A DNA stretch of 64,000 bases, taken from NCBI RefSeq assembly GCF_011250635.1, contig NZ_JAANNP010000002.1, positions 604,289 to 668,288 on the forward strand. Direction: 5' to 3'. The notes beneath the pieces were generated by a model that was given only the letters and a program-made list of their open reading frames with translations, was not told where the DNA came from and made no database searches. A program made the position numbers and the translations under genes. Origin of the DNA: Motilibacter deserti (lineage in GTDB: Bacteria > Actinomycetota > Actinomycetes > Motilibacterales > Motilibacteraceae). Of this stretch, positions 44,654-53,357 are shown piece after piece (position 1 is the first letter of the stretch; each line of letters starts with the position of its first letter).

Positions 44654-46300
44654 ATGAGCAGCACAGCTGAGGTACGCGGCCCGGACGAGGACCAGGGGCC
44701 CGGCCCGGCGCTGCTCGCGGGCGACGCTGCGGGCGAGGCCGCGCGGCGGCGTACGTTCGCCGTCATCTCGCACCCGGACGCCGGCAAGTCCACGCTCACC
44801 GAGGCGCTCGCGCTGCACGCGCGGGTGATCCAGGAGGCCGGTGCCGTCCACGGCAAGGCCGGTCGCCGTGGCACCGTCTCCGACTGGATGGAGATGGAGC
44901 GCAACCGCGGCATCTCGATCACCTCGTCGGTGCTGCAGTTCGGCTACCGCGACGCCGTGATCAACCTGCTCGACACCCCCGGCCACGCCGACTTCTCCGA
45001 GGACACCTACCGCGTGCTCGCGGCCGTCGACGGCGCGGTCATGCTGCTCGACGCCGCCAAGGGGCTGGAGCCGCAGACGCTCAAGCTCTTCGAGGTCTGC
45101 CGCGCCGGCAAGGTGCCGATCATCACGGTGATCAACAAGTGGGACCGCCCGGGCAAGGAGCCGCTCGAGCTGCTCGACGAGATCGAGTCGACGATCGGGC
45201 TCAAGCCGACGCCGGTCAACTGGCCGGTCGGGATCGCCGGCGACTTCCGCGGGCTGCTCGACCGGCGGACGGGGGAGTACGTCAAGTTCACCCGCACCTC
45301 GGGCGGCGCGACCGTCGCGCCCCAGGAGGTCTTCAAGCCGGTCGAGGCGGCCGAGCTCGAAGGCGTCGCGTGGGAGACCGCGGTCGAGGAGTCCGAGCTG
45401 CTGGAGGCCAGCGGCGCCGACCACGACCAGGACGCGTACATCGCCGAGGAGACCTCGCCGCTGCTGTTCGCGTCGGCGGTGCAGAACTTCGGCGTCAAGC
45501 AGCTGCTCGACGTCCTCGTCGAGCTGGCCCCCGCCCCCGCCCCGCGCCCCACGGTCAAGGGGGACCGGCGTGAGCTCGACGCACCGTTCAGCGCGTTCGT
45601 GTTCAAGGTGCAGGCCGGCATGGACACCGCCCACCGCGACCGGGTGGCGTACGCCCGGGTCTGCTCGGGCGTCTTCGAGCGCGGCATGGTCGTCACCCAC
45701 GCCGCCAGCGGCAAGCCGTTCCACACGAAGTACGCCCAGGCGCTCTTCGGCCGCGAGCGCTCCACGCTCGAGACGGCGTACCCGGGCGACGTCATCGGCC
45801 TGGTCAACGCCAACGCGCTGCGCGTGGGCGACTCGCTCTACGTCGACAAGGCGGTCGAGTTCCCCGCCATCCCGTCGTTCGCGCCCGAGCACTTCTCCGT
45901 GATGCGGGCCAAGGACGTCGGCCGATACAAGCAGTTCCGCCGCGGCGTCGAGCAGCTGGACCAGGAAGGCGTGGTCCAGGTGCTGCGCTCGGACCTGCGT
46001 GGCGACCAGGCGCCCGTGCTGGCCGCCGTCGGGCCGATGCAGTTCGAGGTGTCGGCCTACCGCATGGAGCACGAGTTCAACTCGCCCGTGATGATGGAGC
46101 CGCTCGAATACACCATCGCCCGCATCACCGACCCCGACGCCGCCGACACCCTCTCGCGGCTGCCCGGGGCCGAGCTGATGATGCGCAGCGACGGCACGGC
46201 GCTGGCGTTGTTCCTGAACAAGTGGCGGATGATGACGATCTCGCGCGAGCACCCGGGGCTGCGGCTGGACCCGCTGGTGGGCGGGGCGTCGGCGGTCTGA
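44654..46300 (+). CDS. prfC: Peptide chain release factor 3
   Basis: 548 residues. The translational GTPase motifs are SHPDAGKST (G1), GISITSSVLQF (switch), DTPGHADFSEDTYR (G3), and NKWDR as G4, where Leu is the usual third residue. Domain II and the RF3 C-terminal domain (KDVGRYKQFRRGVEQLDQEG, GPMQFEVSAYRM) distinguish it from EF-G. It recycles RF1/RF2 from the ribosome after termination. Length is slightly above the usual 530 because of a 30-residue acidic N-tail. TAGCCT about 38 bp before the ATG is a likely -10. Confidence 0.95.
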   Translation: MSSTAEVRGPDEDQGPGPALLAGDAAGEAARRRTFAVISHPDAGKSTLTEALALHARVIQEAGAVHGKAGRRGTVSDWMEMERNRGISITSSVLQFGYRDAVINLLDTPGHADFSEDTYRVLAAVDGAVMLLDAAKGLEPQTLKLFEVCRAGKVPIITVINKWDRPGKEPLELLDEIESTIGLKPTPVNWPVGIAGDFRGLLDRRTGEYVKFTRTSGGATVAPQEVFKPVEAAELEGVAWETAVEESELLEASGADHDQDAYIAEETSPLLFASAVQNFGVKQLLDVLVELAPAPAPRPTVKGDRRELDAPFSAFVFKVQAGMDTAHRDRVAYARVCSGVFERGMVVTHAASGKPFHTKYAQALFGRERSTLETAYPGDVIGLVNANALRVGDSLYVDKAVEFPAIPSFAPEHFSVMRAKDVGRYKQFRRGVEQLDQEGVVQVLRSDLRGDQAPVLAAVGPMQFEVSAYRMEHEFNSPVMMEPLEYTIARITDPDAADTLSRLPGAELMMRSDGTALALFLNKWRMMTISREHPGLRLDPLVGGASAV

Positions 46301-46304
46301 GCGA

Positions 46305-46356
46305 CGAGTCGTGGAGTGCTGACCGCGCTATCGCACGGTCAGCGCGCCACGAGTCC
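46305..46356. repeat. Palindromic intergenic repeat, copy 2
   Basis: GAGTCGTGGAGTGCTGACCG pairs imperfectly (about 18 of 22) with CGGTCAGCGCGCCACGAGTC around a 6-nt loop. It begins 5 nt after the prfC stop, between convergent genes. Same core as copies at 15378 and 47510. Confidence 0.7.
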
Positions 46357-46414
46357 TGGTGCACGAGCGGCCGGAGCTGGTCGGCCGCAGCGTAGGCCCC
46401 ACGTGTCGTGTCGC

Positions 46415-47353
46415 TCATGCAGGCATGCAGGTCGCTCCGCACCGCCTGATGGGACCGGTCCAGCCGCGTGCGATGAGCAGTGTCCCCACCTGCTTCGCCA
46501 CCTCACAGGGGCGCCCCGTGACGTCGGGGTAGCCGTAGCGCAGGGTGGCTCGAGCGCCGAGGGTCACGGCGTTGTCCCGCGCCATGTCGCGCCAGATGTC
46601 CTGCGGCCTCGAGTGCCCCAGACGGCCGTCCAGCTCGATGAGCACGCCGTAGTCCTCGTAGTCGACGTCCCGGTAGACCGTCGCCACGCTGACCACTTCC
46701 CTGGCTTGCCGCCGGCCCGTCGGTAGGCCGTGGCGACGCTCCACGTCTCGCAGGTAGCGCAGCTCGAGCAGTGTGTGGGCTCCTGCCGCCACGTCGTCGA
46801 GCACCCCGAGGACGTCGCGCCGGCGGTGGAAGCGCCCGTGGCGGGAGGCCGCGTCCCGCAACCGCTCCGGCGTCGTCAGGCGACGCTGAACCGCCTGTGC
46901 GACGAGGGCCAGGGCGTCGTCGAGGGTCCGCGCCGTGGCGGCGAGGTCCAGCACGGTGTGCTCGAGGCGTGTGCGACGCGGGGCCGCGCTCGGGTGAGTG
47001 CTCCCGTGGAGCAGCTTTGACCTACGCACGTGGACGCCCGCGGGTGGTGCAATGCGACGGTCGGCCGGGATGACGATCGTGGGCTGCGCGGGAGGTGCAT
47101 CAAGAAGCCCCCACAGCCACGCGGCCGAGCCGTGGCTGGCGGTGGCGCCGCGGCCGCACGCGAGCACTGCCGCCCAGATCTCGCCGAGCGGCGTGAGCGG
47201 CCCTTGATCGACGCAGTAGACCGCTCGGTGAACGGTCCGCCAGCGCCCGGACTCGAGGCGCCAGTCGAGGGCATCGGTGGAGAGGACCTGCAGGGCCTGG
47301 CCACGGGAGATGACGCAACCCTGCTTCTGCGCGACCTGCATCAGCCACGTCAT
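46415..47353 (-). CDS. AbiEi-like winged helix fused to a DUF559 (Vsr-type) nuclease fold
   Basis: 312 residues. The N-terminus (ALQVLSTDALDWRLESGRWRTVHRAVY) is the winged helix of type IV antitoxin AbiEi. The C-terminus, with YEDYGVLIELDGRLGH followed by an aromatic YGYPDV region, is a DUF559/very-short-patch-repair-like nuclease fold. This fusion is common and often multi-copy in actinobacteria. No AbiEii toxin gene is adjacent, so it is an orphan. Function in defence or regulation is unproven. Confidence 0.85.
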   Translation of the reverse strand: MTWLMQVAQKQGCVISRGQALQVLSTDALDWRLESGRWRTVHRAVYCVDQGPLTPLGEIWAAVLACGRGATASHGSAAWLWGLLDAPPAQPTIVIPADRRIAPPAGVHVRRSKLLHGSTHPSAAPRRTRLEHTVLDLAATARTLDDALALVAQAVQRRLTTPERLRDAASRHGRFHRRRDVLGVLDDVAAGAHTLLELRYLRDVERRHGLPTGRRQAREVVSVATVYRDVDYEDYGVLIELDGRLGHSRPQDIWRDMARDNAVTLGARATLRYGYPDVTGRPCEVAKQVGTLLIARGWTGPIRRCGATCMPA

Positions 47354-47509
47354 GGCACGAGCCTGGCGTCGTCCGCCGCGGGTCGTGCGTCGTCACCGAC
47401 GGTCTGTGGACGAGCGCGCCGTCCCGCCGCACCTGTGGAGGACTCAACCCACGCGGTCGTGGCCGGAGCTCCACAGCTGCGGGAGGACGAAGGATCCTGC
47501 AGATAGGCG

Positions 47510-47563
47510 CAAGGCGTGGAGTGCCGGCCGTGCCATCACCCGGCCAGCACTCCACAACTCGGC
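47510..47563. repeat. Palindromic intergenic repeat, copy 3
   Basis: GGCGTGGAGTGCCGGCCG pairs with CGGCCAGCACTCCACAACTC (one mismatch in the core) across about 10 nt. It lies 10 nt beyond the phosphoesterase stop. A looser CTGTGGAG...CTCCACAG pair at 47433-47476 may be a decayed fourth copy. Confidence 0.7.
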
Positions 47564-47572
47564 AGTGCCGCC

Positions 47573-49414
47573 TCAGCCCAGCGGCATCTCGTCGAACAGC
47601 ACCGTCGGCGCCTGCGGGTCGCGGGTGTCGTAGCGGTAGGACCGGACGACCATGTCGGCGGTGTCGAGCACCGAGAACACGGTGATGTCGTTGCTCGAGA
47701 CGTACGGCATCGGCCGGCCGGCGGCGTCCAGCAGCGGCGCGACGGTGGGGACGACCGGCTCGAGGCCGCCCGGGTCCCCGAGCAGGACGTTCTCGCCGTC
47801 GTCGGGGAGTGCGCGCTTCACGCCGTTGAAGTCGTCGAACGCGCCGTAGGAGTTGCCGACGTTCGACGTCTCGATCCAGTTGACGCCGGCCTCGTTGACG
47901 AAGCGGTTCCACAGGTGCGAGTGGCCGTTGTGCACGAGGTTGACGCCGTAGCGGCTGAACAGGGGCTCGAGGTCGCGCAGGATGTGGTCGTCCTCGAGGG
48001 GGTACTCGTACTTCACCGACGTGGCGTTGCCGGCGGCGTCGCGCGTGACCGTGGGCACCGGGTCGGTGAACGCGGGGGCCGAGTTGTCGCCGAGGCCGTG
48101 CCCGGGGTGGTGATACATCACGACGCGGACCTTGGCCTTGCGCGCGTCCTTCGAGGCGAGCTGCTTCTCCAGCCAGGCGTACTGCTCCGAGCCCTTCGAC
48201 ACCGGCTCGAAGATGTGCTGGCCGTAGCCCCACTTGGTCGGGTCCGCCAGCGTCGAGGACGCCTCCTGGAACTTGCCCTTCACGTTCGGCGCGGTGGACC
48301 CCGAGCGCCAGATCTGCGTGACGAACAGGCACACCACGAAGACGTCGCCGATGGTCGTCGACCAGTAGCGCGGCCCGCCCTCGTACGAAGCCGGGAACGG
48401 GAACATCTCTTCGTACGTCGTGGCGTTCCACGAATTCGCCGTCACCCACTGCTCGCGGTCCCCGGACCCTTCGCTGGCGTAGCGGCGCGAGGCGACCGAG
48501 CGCGGGTGCGGGTCGTTGAACTGCGCGTCGAGCGTCGCCTCGACGGTGCGGCCCATGACCTCGTGGTTGCCGATCGACGGGTAGAGCGGCGTGTTCTGGA
48601 TCAGCGGCGCGCCCGCGTACTGCTTGCCCCCGAGCGTGAACCTCGCCCGCCCGGTCAGGCCTGCGAAGAACGCCAGCCCGGTGGTGGAGTCGAACCACTC
48701 GCTCGCCCGGTCGGGGACGTTCACGAGGTCGCCGGCCATCAGCACGCCGTCGAGCTCCACGCCGACGGTCTCGGCCACCTTGGCCAGGTTGGCCGGCGTC
48801 ATGTTCTTGAGCTGGTGGTCGCTGGTGAGCAGCAGCTTCACGTCCTCGCTACGGCGGGCCTTCGCCTCGGCGGAGTACGCCGCGCTGACCGTCGCGCGCC
48901 CGTCGGAGTGCAGCGAGACGACGCGGTAGGGCGTGCGGACGCCGCGCTCGAGCCCGATGACCCGTGCGGTGTGCCGGAAGACAGGCCGCGGGGTGAGCTT
49001 CGCGTACGCCCTGGGCGCCCGGGAGGCAGCGTCCTCCGCCGTCTGGCTCAGCTGGTACGTGTCGGCGCGCTTGCGCCGCCAGCCCTCGCCGGCCGCCTTC
49101 GCGCCCGTGACCGCCGCGACGGCGTCCGCGGCGGACAGCGTCGCCACGGCGGGCCCGAAGAGCACGAAGTGCTCGTCGCCCTCGGTCTCGGTGTGCCACA
49201 CGACGTTGACGTCGCTCCAGCTCGGGTCCAGCTGGTAGGGCTCGCACAGCAGGGCCGGGCCGTCGGTGGAGTAGGCGCGACGGGACGCGGCGGACGCCTC
49301 GGGCGCGCCGGCGGCGGTCAGCGCGGCACCGGCGACGAGGCCGGCCGAGCCGGCGAGGACGCTGCGGCGCGAGACGAGGGAGGGGTCACCGGGGGCGGGG
49401 GGATTCGCAGTCAC
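47573..49414 (-). CDS. Tat-exported metallophosphoesterase
   Basis: 613 residues. GTG at 49414 is chosen because it places the twin-arginine motif SRRSVLAG near residue 16. A purple-acid-phosphatase-like N-terminal domain (PSWSDVNVVWHTETEGDEHFVLFG) precedes the catalytic domain. Metal-binding blocks: LLLTSDHQL, LMAGDLVN, PSIGNHEVMGR, VVMYHHPGH and LVHNGHSHLWNR. The usual first GDxH is TSDHQ here. It would hydrolyse phosphoesters outside the cell. No phosphate-box is recognised upstream. Confidence 0.9.
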   Translation of the reverse strand: MTANPPAPGDPSLVSRRSVLAGSAGLVAGAALTAAGAPEASAASRRAYSTDGPALLCEPYQLDPSWSDVNVVWHTETEGDEHFVLFGPAVATLSAADAVAAVTGAKAAGEGWRRKRADTYQLSQTAEDAASRAPRAYAKLTPRPVFRHTARVIGLERGVRTPYRVVSLHSDGRATVSAAYSAEAKARRSEDVKLLLTSDHQLKNMTPANLAKVAETVGVELDGVLMAGDLVNVPDRASEWFDSTTGLAFFAGLTGRARFTLGGKQYAGAPLIQNTPLYPSIGNHEVMGRTVEATLDAQFNDPHPRSVASRRYASEGSGDREQWVTANSWNATTYEEMFPFPASYEGGPRYWSTTIGDVFVVCLFVTQIWRSGSTAPNVKGKFQEASSTLADPTKWGYGQHIFEPVSKGSEQYAWLEKQLASKDARKAKVRVVMYHHPGHGLGDNSAPAFTDPVPTVTRDAAGNATSVKYEYPLEDDHILRDLEPLFSRYGVNLVHNGHSHLWNRFVNEAGVNWIETSNVGNSYGAFDDFNGVKRALPDDGENVLLGDPGGLEPVVPTVAPLLDAAGRPMPYVSSNDITVFSVLDTADMVVRSYRYDTRDPQAPTVLFDEMPLG

Positions 49415-49559
49415 GTGGCTGAGCCGATCGGGGCCGGGTGAACCCCACGTTCTGCTCAGCTGTCGGGAGCAGGAACATCCGCTGCCGACTCGCGAGGGTG
49501 GTTGCGTCGGGACACCAGGCGGCCGCAGAACGGCAATGCGCACGGGCGCCGCGGCGCGG

Positions 49560-50012
49560 TCACCGCGTCCGCTTGCCCTCGCGCAGCGAGCCCACGGTCT
49601 TGGCCACCCGTGCCGCTCGTGTCTCGGGCTTCTTCGCCTCCTCGATCCAACGGACCCACTCCTTGCGGTGCGAGTAGGCCAGCGTCTCGAAGGCCGCCCG
49701 GGCCACGGCGTCGGCGACCAGCTCCGCGCCCAGGTCGTCCGGGACCACGACCTCCCGGGGCGCGGTGTCGGGCTCGACCTCGACCTCCACCTCGTCACCG
49801 GCGGCCACGCCCGCCGCGGTCCGGTGCTCGGCCGCGAGCGGCACGAAGTAGCGGCCGCCCATCGGCGCCACGGTCGTGCGGTACGTGTGCCCGCCGATCG
49901 TGACGACCACCGCCGGCCGCTTGCCTCCGCCCAGGGCCTGCACCACCTCCTCAGGCACCGGAAGACCGGTAGCCGTCTTCCCACCGAGCTCGACCGTCGT
50001 GCGGAACCTCAT
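49560..50012 (-). CDS. DUF1905/YdeI-type protein
   Basis: 150 residues. MRFRTTVELGGKTATGLPVPEEVV begins the small beta-barrel of DUF1905. GHTYRTTVAPMGGRYFVPL and the C-terminal helix FETLAYSHRKEWVRWIEEAKKPETRAARV are the YdeI/OmpD-associated part. The tail is basic. Family function is unknown; some YdeI relatives affect peptide resistance in enterics. It is a single gene. Confidence 0.87.
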   Translation of the reverse strand: MRFRTTVELGGKTATGLPVPEEVVQALGGGKRPAVVVTIGGHTYRTTVAPMGGRYFVPLAAEHRTAAGVAAGDEVEVEVEPDTAPREVVVPDDLGAELVADAVARAAFETLAYSHRKEWVRWIEEAKKPETRAARVAKTVGSLREGKRTR

Positions 50013-50217
50013 GGCCGGAGTATCCCGCGACGGACCTGCGCGGGGGGACATTCCTGGAGTTCCCCGGCGTACGACCCCGGTCGGGCGGGAAGGAAGCGCC
50101 ACACGCCGGAAGCGGCGGCGACGTCGACGTCGTGCTGCGCCCTCCGGCGACCGGTCGAGACCAGGCCGCGCGGCCCCGCCGCACCCACGAGCCGACGCTC
50201 CGCCCGAGGAGAGACCC

Positions 50218-50649
50218 ATGTCCCAGACCCCCGCCAGCACGCCGTCCGGACAGGACCGGGAGGGCGCCCGCGCAGCCATGCGCGACCTGCCGGGCGAGAC
50301 CGCGCTCGGCAACGTCGACCCGGCCACCGCCAAGAGCCCCGACGAGATCGGCCGGCGCGCCGAGGACGTGGCCGCCGAGGAGGGCTTCGTCGCCAGCCGG
50401 CCGGGCGGCGGGGACTCCGCCGCGGCGTCGAGCCGCGCGGAGGCGGACGCCGGCAGCACGGCGGCCCCGACCGGGATCTCCGATCTCGAGCGCAACACGT
50501 CCGACACCCCTCTCGGCGACCTGTCGACCGGGGGAGAGGCAGCCCGGCAGGCGCTCGGGGTCGACCCCGCGGACAACCGGTTCGGCGAGGTGCCCGACAA
50601 CAGCACCGGCGAGGCGACGCGGGCCGAAGTCCTCGGGGACCAGGCCTGA
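50218..50649 (+). CDS. Small acidic, disordered hypothetical protein
   Basis: 143 residues from ATG 50218, with GAGGAGAG 5 nt upstream. It is low in hydrophobics and rich in Ala, Gly, Asp, Glu and Thr, with no domain. Short segments such as EIGRRAEDVAAEEGF and ALGVDPADNRFGEVPDN suggest partly folded pieces. It resembles stress- or desiccation-type disordered proteins in composition only. Function unknown. Confidence 0.7.
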   Translation: MSQTPASTPSGQDREGARAAMRDLPGETALGNVDPATAKSPDEIGRRAEDVAAEEGFVASRPGGGDSAAASSRAEADAGSTAAPTGISDLERNTSDTPLGDLSTGGEAARQALGVDPADNRFGEVPDNSTGEATRAEVLGDQA

Positions 50650-50791
50650 CCCCGCCGCTGCTTGGGGACGCAACAGCCCGAGGGGCGAGATCGTCACCGG
50701 CGCCACGGGGCAGCGTCCCATCGCCGCCGGGCAGCGTCCGTTCGCAGCCGACCTACGCGGCCACAGCACCAGCAACGGGAAGGCAACGACC

Positions 50792-51394
50792 ATGGGCAAA
50801 GGCCCCGACAGCCCCTCCGACAACCACGCGCTCGCCCAGGCGGTGCACGACCTGGGAGCCGCCTTGTGGCTCGGCGGGGCGGTCATGGGCGTGGCCGGCG
50901 TGAACAAGGCCGGCCGGCGCCTGCCGCAGGGCATCGACCGCATCAGGGTCGCCGACTCCGCCTGGAGCCGGTTCGGCCCGGTCGAGTGGGCGGGCATCGC
51001 GGCCATGCTCGGCGCCGGGCTGCGGCTGACCCAGGTCGGCAAGGGACGCATGGCGCTGCAGCAGGGCTTCGCCACGGCGGGGATGCTCAAGGCCGGGGTG
51101 GGCGTGCTCGGGGCGGCGGCCACCGCGTACAGCACCTACACGGGCAAGAAGGTGGCCAAGCTCGCGGAGGAGGCGCACGCGCGCGGCGTGACCGTCGACG
51201 TCGAGGACGCCACGGTCCCGTCTGCGACCACGCCGCCCGAGATCGCGCGATGGCAGAAGCGGGAACGGGTTGCGCAGTACGTCGTCCCGGTGCTGGCGGG
51301 CGGCAACATCGCGCTCGGCTCCTACCTCGTGCAGTCCTACCGCGCGGGTGCGACGGCCAAGGGGGTGGCGCACCGGCTGCTGCCCGGCCGCTGA
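50792..51394 (+). CDS. Hypothetical membrane protein
   Basis: 200 residues from ATG 50792; GGGAAGG lies 7 nt upstream. Three to four predicted helices: LGAALWLGGAVMGVAGV, VEWAGIAAMLGAGL, MLKAGVGVLGAAATAYS and VVPVLAGGNIALGSYLV. Polar loops separate them. It is similar in layout to small actinobacterial integral membrane proteins without known role. It follows the acidic protein by about 140 nt. Confidence 0.75.
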   Translation: MGKGPDSPSDNHALAQAVHDLGAALWLGGAVMGVAGVNKAGRRLPQGIDRIRVADSAWSRFGPVEWAGIAAMLGAGLRLTQVGKGRMALQQGFATAGMLKAGVGVLGAAATAYSTYTGKKVAKLAEEAHARGVTVDVEDATVPSATTPPEIARWQKRERVAQYVVPVLAGGNIALGSYLVQSYRAGATAKGVAHRLLPGR

Positions 51395-51425
51395 GACGAG
51401 CCGGCAGCGGGAAGCACGGGCGGCG

Positions 51426-52088
51426 TCAGCGCAGCCCGTGCTCGTGAGCGAAGACGACGATCTGCACCCGGTCGCGCAGGTCGAGCTTGCGCAGGATGCT
51501 GCCCACGTGGGTCTTCACCGTCGACTCGCTGAGGAAGGTCTCGGCCGCGACCTCGGCGTTGCTCAGCCCGCGTGCGACGGCGTCGAGGATCTCGCGCTCC
51601 TTGTCGGTGAGCGAGGAGTAGGCCGTGGGCAGCGGCTCCGAGTGCCGGAAGCCGCCGTCCAACAGCGTGTGCAGGTCGTCCGGGGCCAGAACGGCGCTTC
51701 CTGAATGCACGGTCCGGATCGCGGCGCGCAGGAAGTCAGGCGTCGCGTCCTTGAGCAGGAAGCCGCTGGCGCCGTAGCGGATCGCCATGGCCGCCCGGTC
51801 GTCGAGGTTGAACGTCGTGAGCACGATGACCCGCACCGGGCGCGTGCGGCGCGCAGCGGCCTCGGGCGCGAAGATGAGCCGGGTCGCCTCCACCCCGTCC
51901 ATCTCCGGCATGCGGATGTCCATGAGCACGACGTCGGGCTGCGTCGTCGCCACCAGGTGCACGGCGTCACGCCCGTTCGACGCCTGGCCGACGACCTGCA
52001 TGTCCGGCTGCGCGTCGAGGTTGACCGCCACCCCGGAGCGGAAGAGCTCCTGGTCGTCGACCAGCAGGACCCGGATCGGGTCGCTCAT
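51426..52088 (-). CDS. Response regulator, NarL/LuxR family
   Basis: 220 residues. MSDPIRVLLVDDQELFRSG starts the receiver; phospho-acceptor Asp in VLMDIRMPEMDG, Thr in VLTTFN, Lys in FLLKD. The LuxR HTH is LTDKEREILDAVARGLSNAEVA and STVKTHV. Its ATG overlaps the kinase stop as ATGA. It acts with the kinase just upstream. The run vanX-like, alr, ddl, kinase, regulator is close-packed, so the D-Ala genes are possible targets. Confidence 0.94.
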   Translation of the reverse strand: MSDPIRVLLVDDQELFRSGVAVNLDAQPDMQVVGQASNGRDAVHLVATTQPDVVLMDIRMPEMDGVEATRLIFAPEAAARRTRPVRVIVLTTFNLDDRAAMAIRYGASGFLLKDATPDFLRAAIRTVHSGSAVLAPDDLHTLLDGGFRHSEPLPTAYSSLTDKEREILDAVARGLSNAEVAAETFLSESTVKTHVGSILRKLDLRDRVQIVVFAHEHGLR

Positions 52089-53302
52089 CGTCCCCCCTTC
52101 GGTCGGAGCGGCACGTCGGCCGTGACTGCGAACTCGATGGTGCCGTCCGCCGTGTCCTCCCGCCGGGTCCAGAGCCTGCCCCCGACGGCCTCGAGCCGGC
52201 GCGCCATGCCGGGCAGCCCGAGGCCCTCGCCAGAGGTGTACTCGAGTTCCTGAACAGTGTTGCGTACTTCGAGCCGGAGGTCGTCCGCGCCCCACACCCG
52301 GCCGACGAAGACGGGCAGGTCGCGCCGCCCGTGCCGGATCGCGTTCGTCAGCATCTCCTGCAGCACCCGGTAGGCCACCACGTCGAGCTCCGGCGGCATC
52401 GGCTGCGGCTGGCCCTCGACGGTGAGCCGGACGTCGTGCCCGGCGCTGCGTACGCCGTCGATCAGCTGGTCGAGACCGCCCGGCGGGCGCGGGGGAGCGG
52501 CGTCCGGCGAGGTCGAGGCAAGCACCTGCCGCACGTCACCGAGCGACGAGCGTGCGGTCGCGGCGATCTGCTCCATGGCCGAACGGATCTTCGCGATGTC
52601 GTCGTCGCCGTAGAACTGCGCTGAGTCCGCCTGGGCGAGGATCACCGTCAACGAGTGGCCGACCACGTCGTGCACGTCGCGCGCCAGCCGGGCTTGCGCG
52701 GCCTCCAGCCCGGCGATCTCCTGCGCCCGCTCGGCCTCCGCCTCGGCGGCGCGGCGCTGCGCCACCGAGCGGCGGTAGGCGTCGCGCACGCGCAGCAGCA
52801 GCCCGACCAGCCACGGCCCGGCCAGCGTCGCGAGGACCAGCGCCAGCCCGTTGGCCACCGCCGGCGCCGACAGGTCGCCCGAGAGCCGGTCGAGGCCGAG
52901 CCGGCGCGGCAGGTCGGTACCGGTCGTCGCCACGTAGGCCACGGCCAGCACCGCGCCCGTCGGGATCGACAGGCCGCTGGCCCAGACCGTCAGCGGCCGC
53001 CCGTAGCGCGCCGTGCCGTAGGCGACGAGCACCGTCGCCAGCTGCACGAACGCCACGTCGCGGCCGACGAGGACCTGCAGGACCGCGGACACCCACACCA
53101 GGGCGAGGGCGAGCGCGGGCTGAAGCCGGTAGGCCCCCGCCGCCGCACCCATGGCGAGCGCGGCGAGCGGGCTCGGGTTGTTCACCGCGATCCCGCGCTG
53201 GGACTCCCACAGCCCGAACGCGGTCACGGCGAGGCCCACCGCGACCCCGAGCAGCATCCGGCGCTCGGCCGCGCTGGGCGGCCAGGAGGAGGACTGGGCC
53301 AT
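52085..53302 (-). CDS. Sensor histidine kinase (NarL/DesK type)
   Basis: About 405 residues. ATG at 53302 is used; a GTG at 53356, one base after the ddl stop, would add 18 residues and fully couple it to ddl. Five or six transmembrane helices fill the first 190 residues with tiny outside loops. HisKA_3 contains DVHDVVGHSLTVILAQ with the phospho-His in VHDV, and the ATPase domain contains EMLTNAIRHGRRDLP and GLGLPGMARRLEA. A membrane-stress sensor is likely from the topology. It is coupled with the response regulator. Confidence 0.9.
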   Translation of the reverse strand: MAQSSSWPPSAAERRMLLGVAVGLAVTAFGLWESQRGIAVNNPSPLAALAMGAAAGAYRLQPALALALVWVSAVLQVLVGRDVAFVQLATVLVAYGTARYGRPLTVWASGLSIPTGAVLAVAYVATTGTDLPRRLGLDRLSGDLSAPAVANGLALVLATLAGPWLVGLLLRVRDAYRRSVAQRRAAEAEAERAQEIAGLEAAQARLARDVHDVVGHSLTVILAQADSAQFYGDDDIAKIRSAMEQIAATARSSLGDVRQVLASTSPDAAPPRPPGGLDQLIDGVRSAGHDVRLTVEGQPQPMPPELDVVAYRVLQEMLTNAIRHGRRDLPVFVGRVWGADDLRLEVRNTVQELEYTSGEGLGLPGMARRLEAVGGRLWTRREDTADGTIEFAVTADVPLRPKGGR

Positions 53303-53357
53303 GGGCTGGGCGAGTGCCGATCGGTCAAAGGTCAGGGAACGCAACCATGCAACCACG

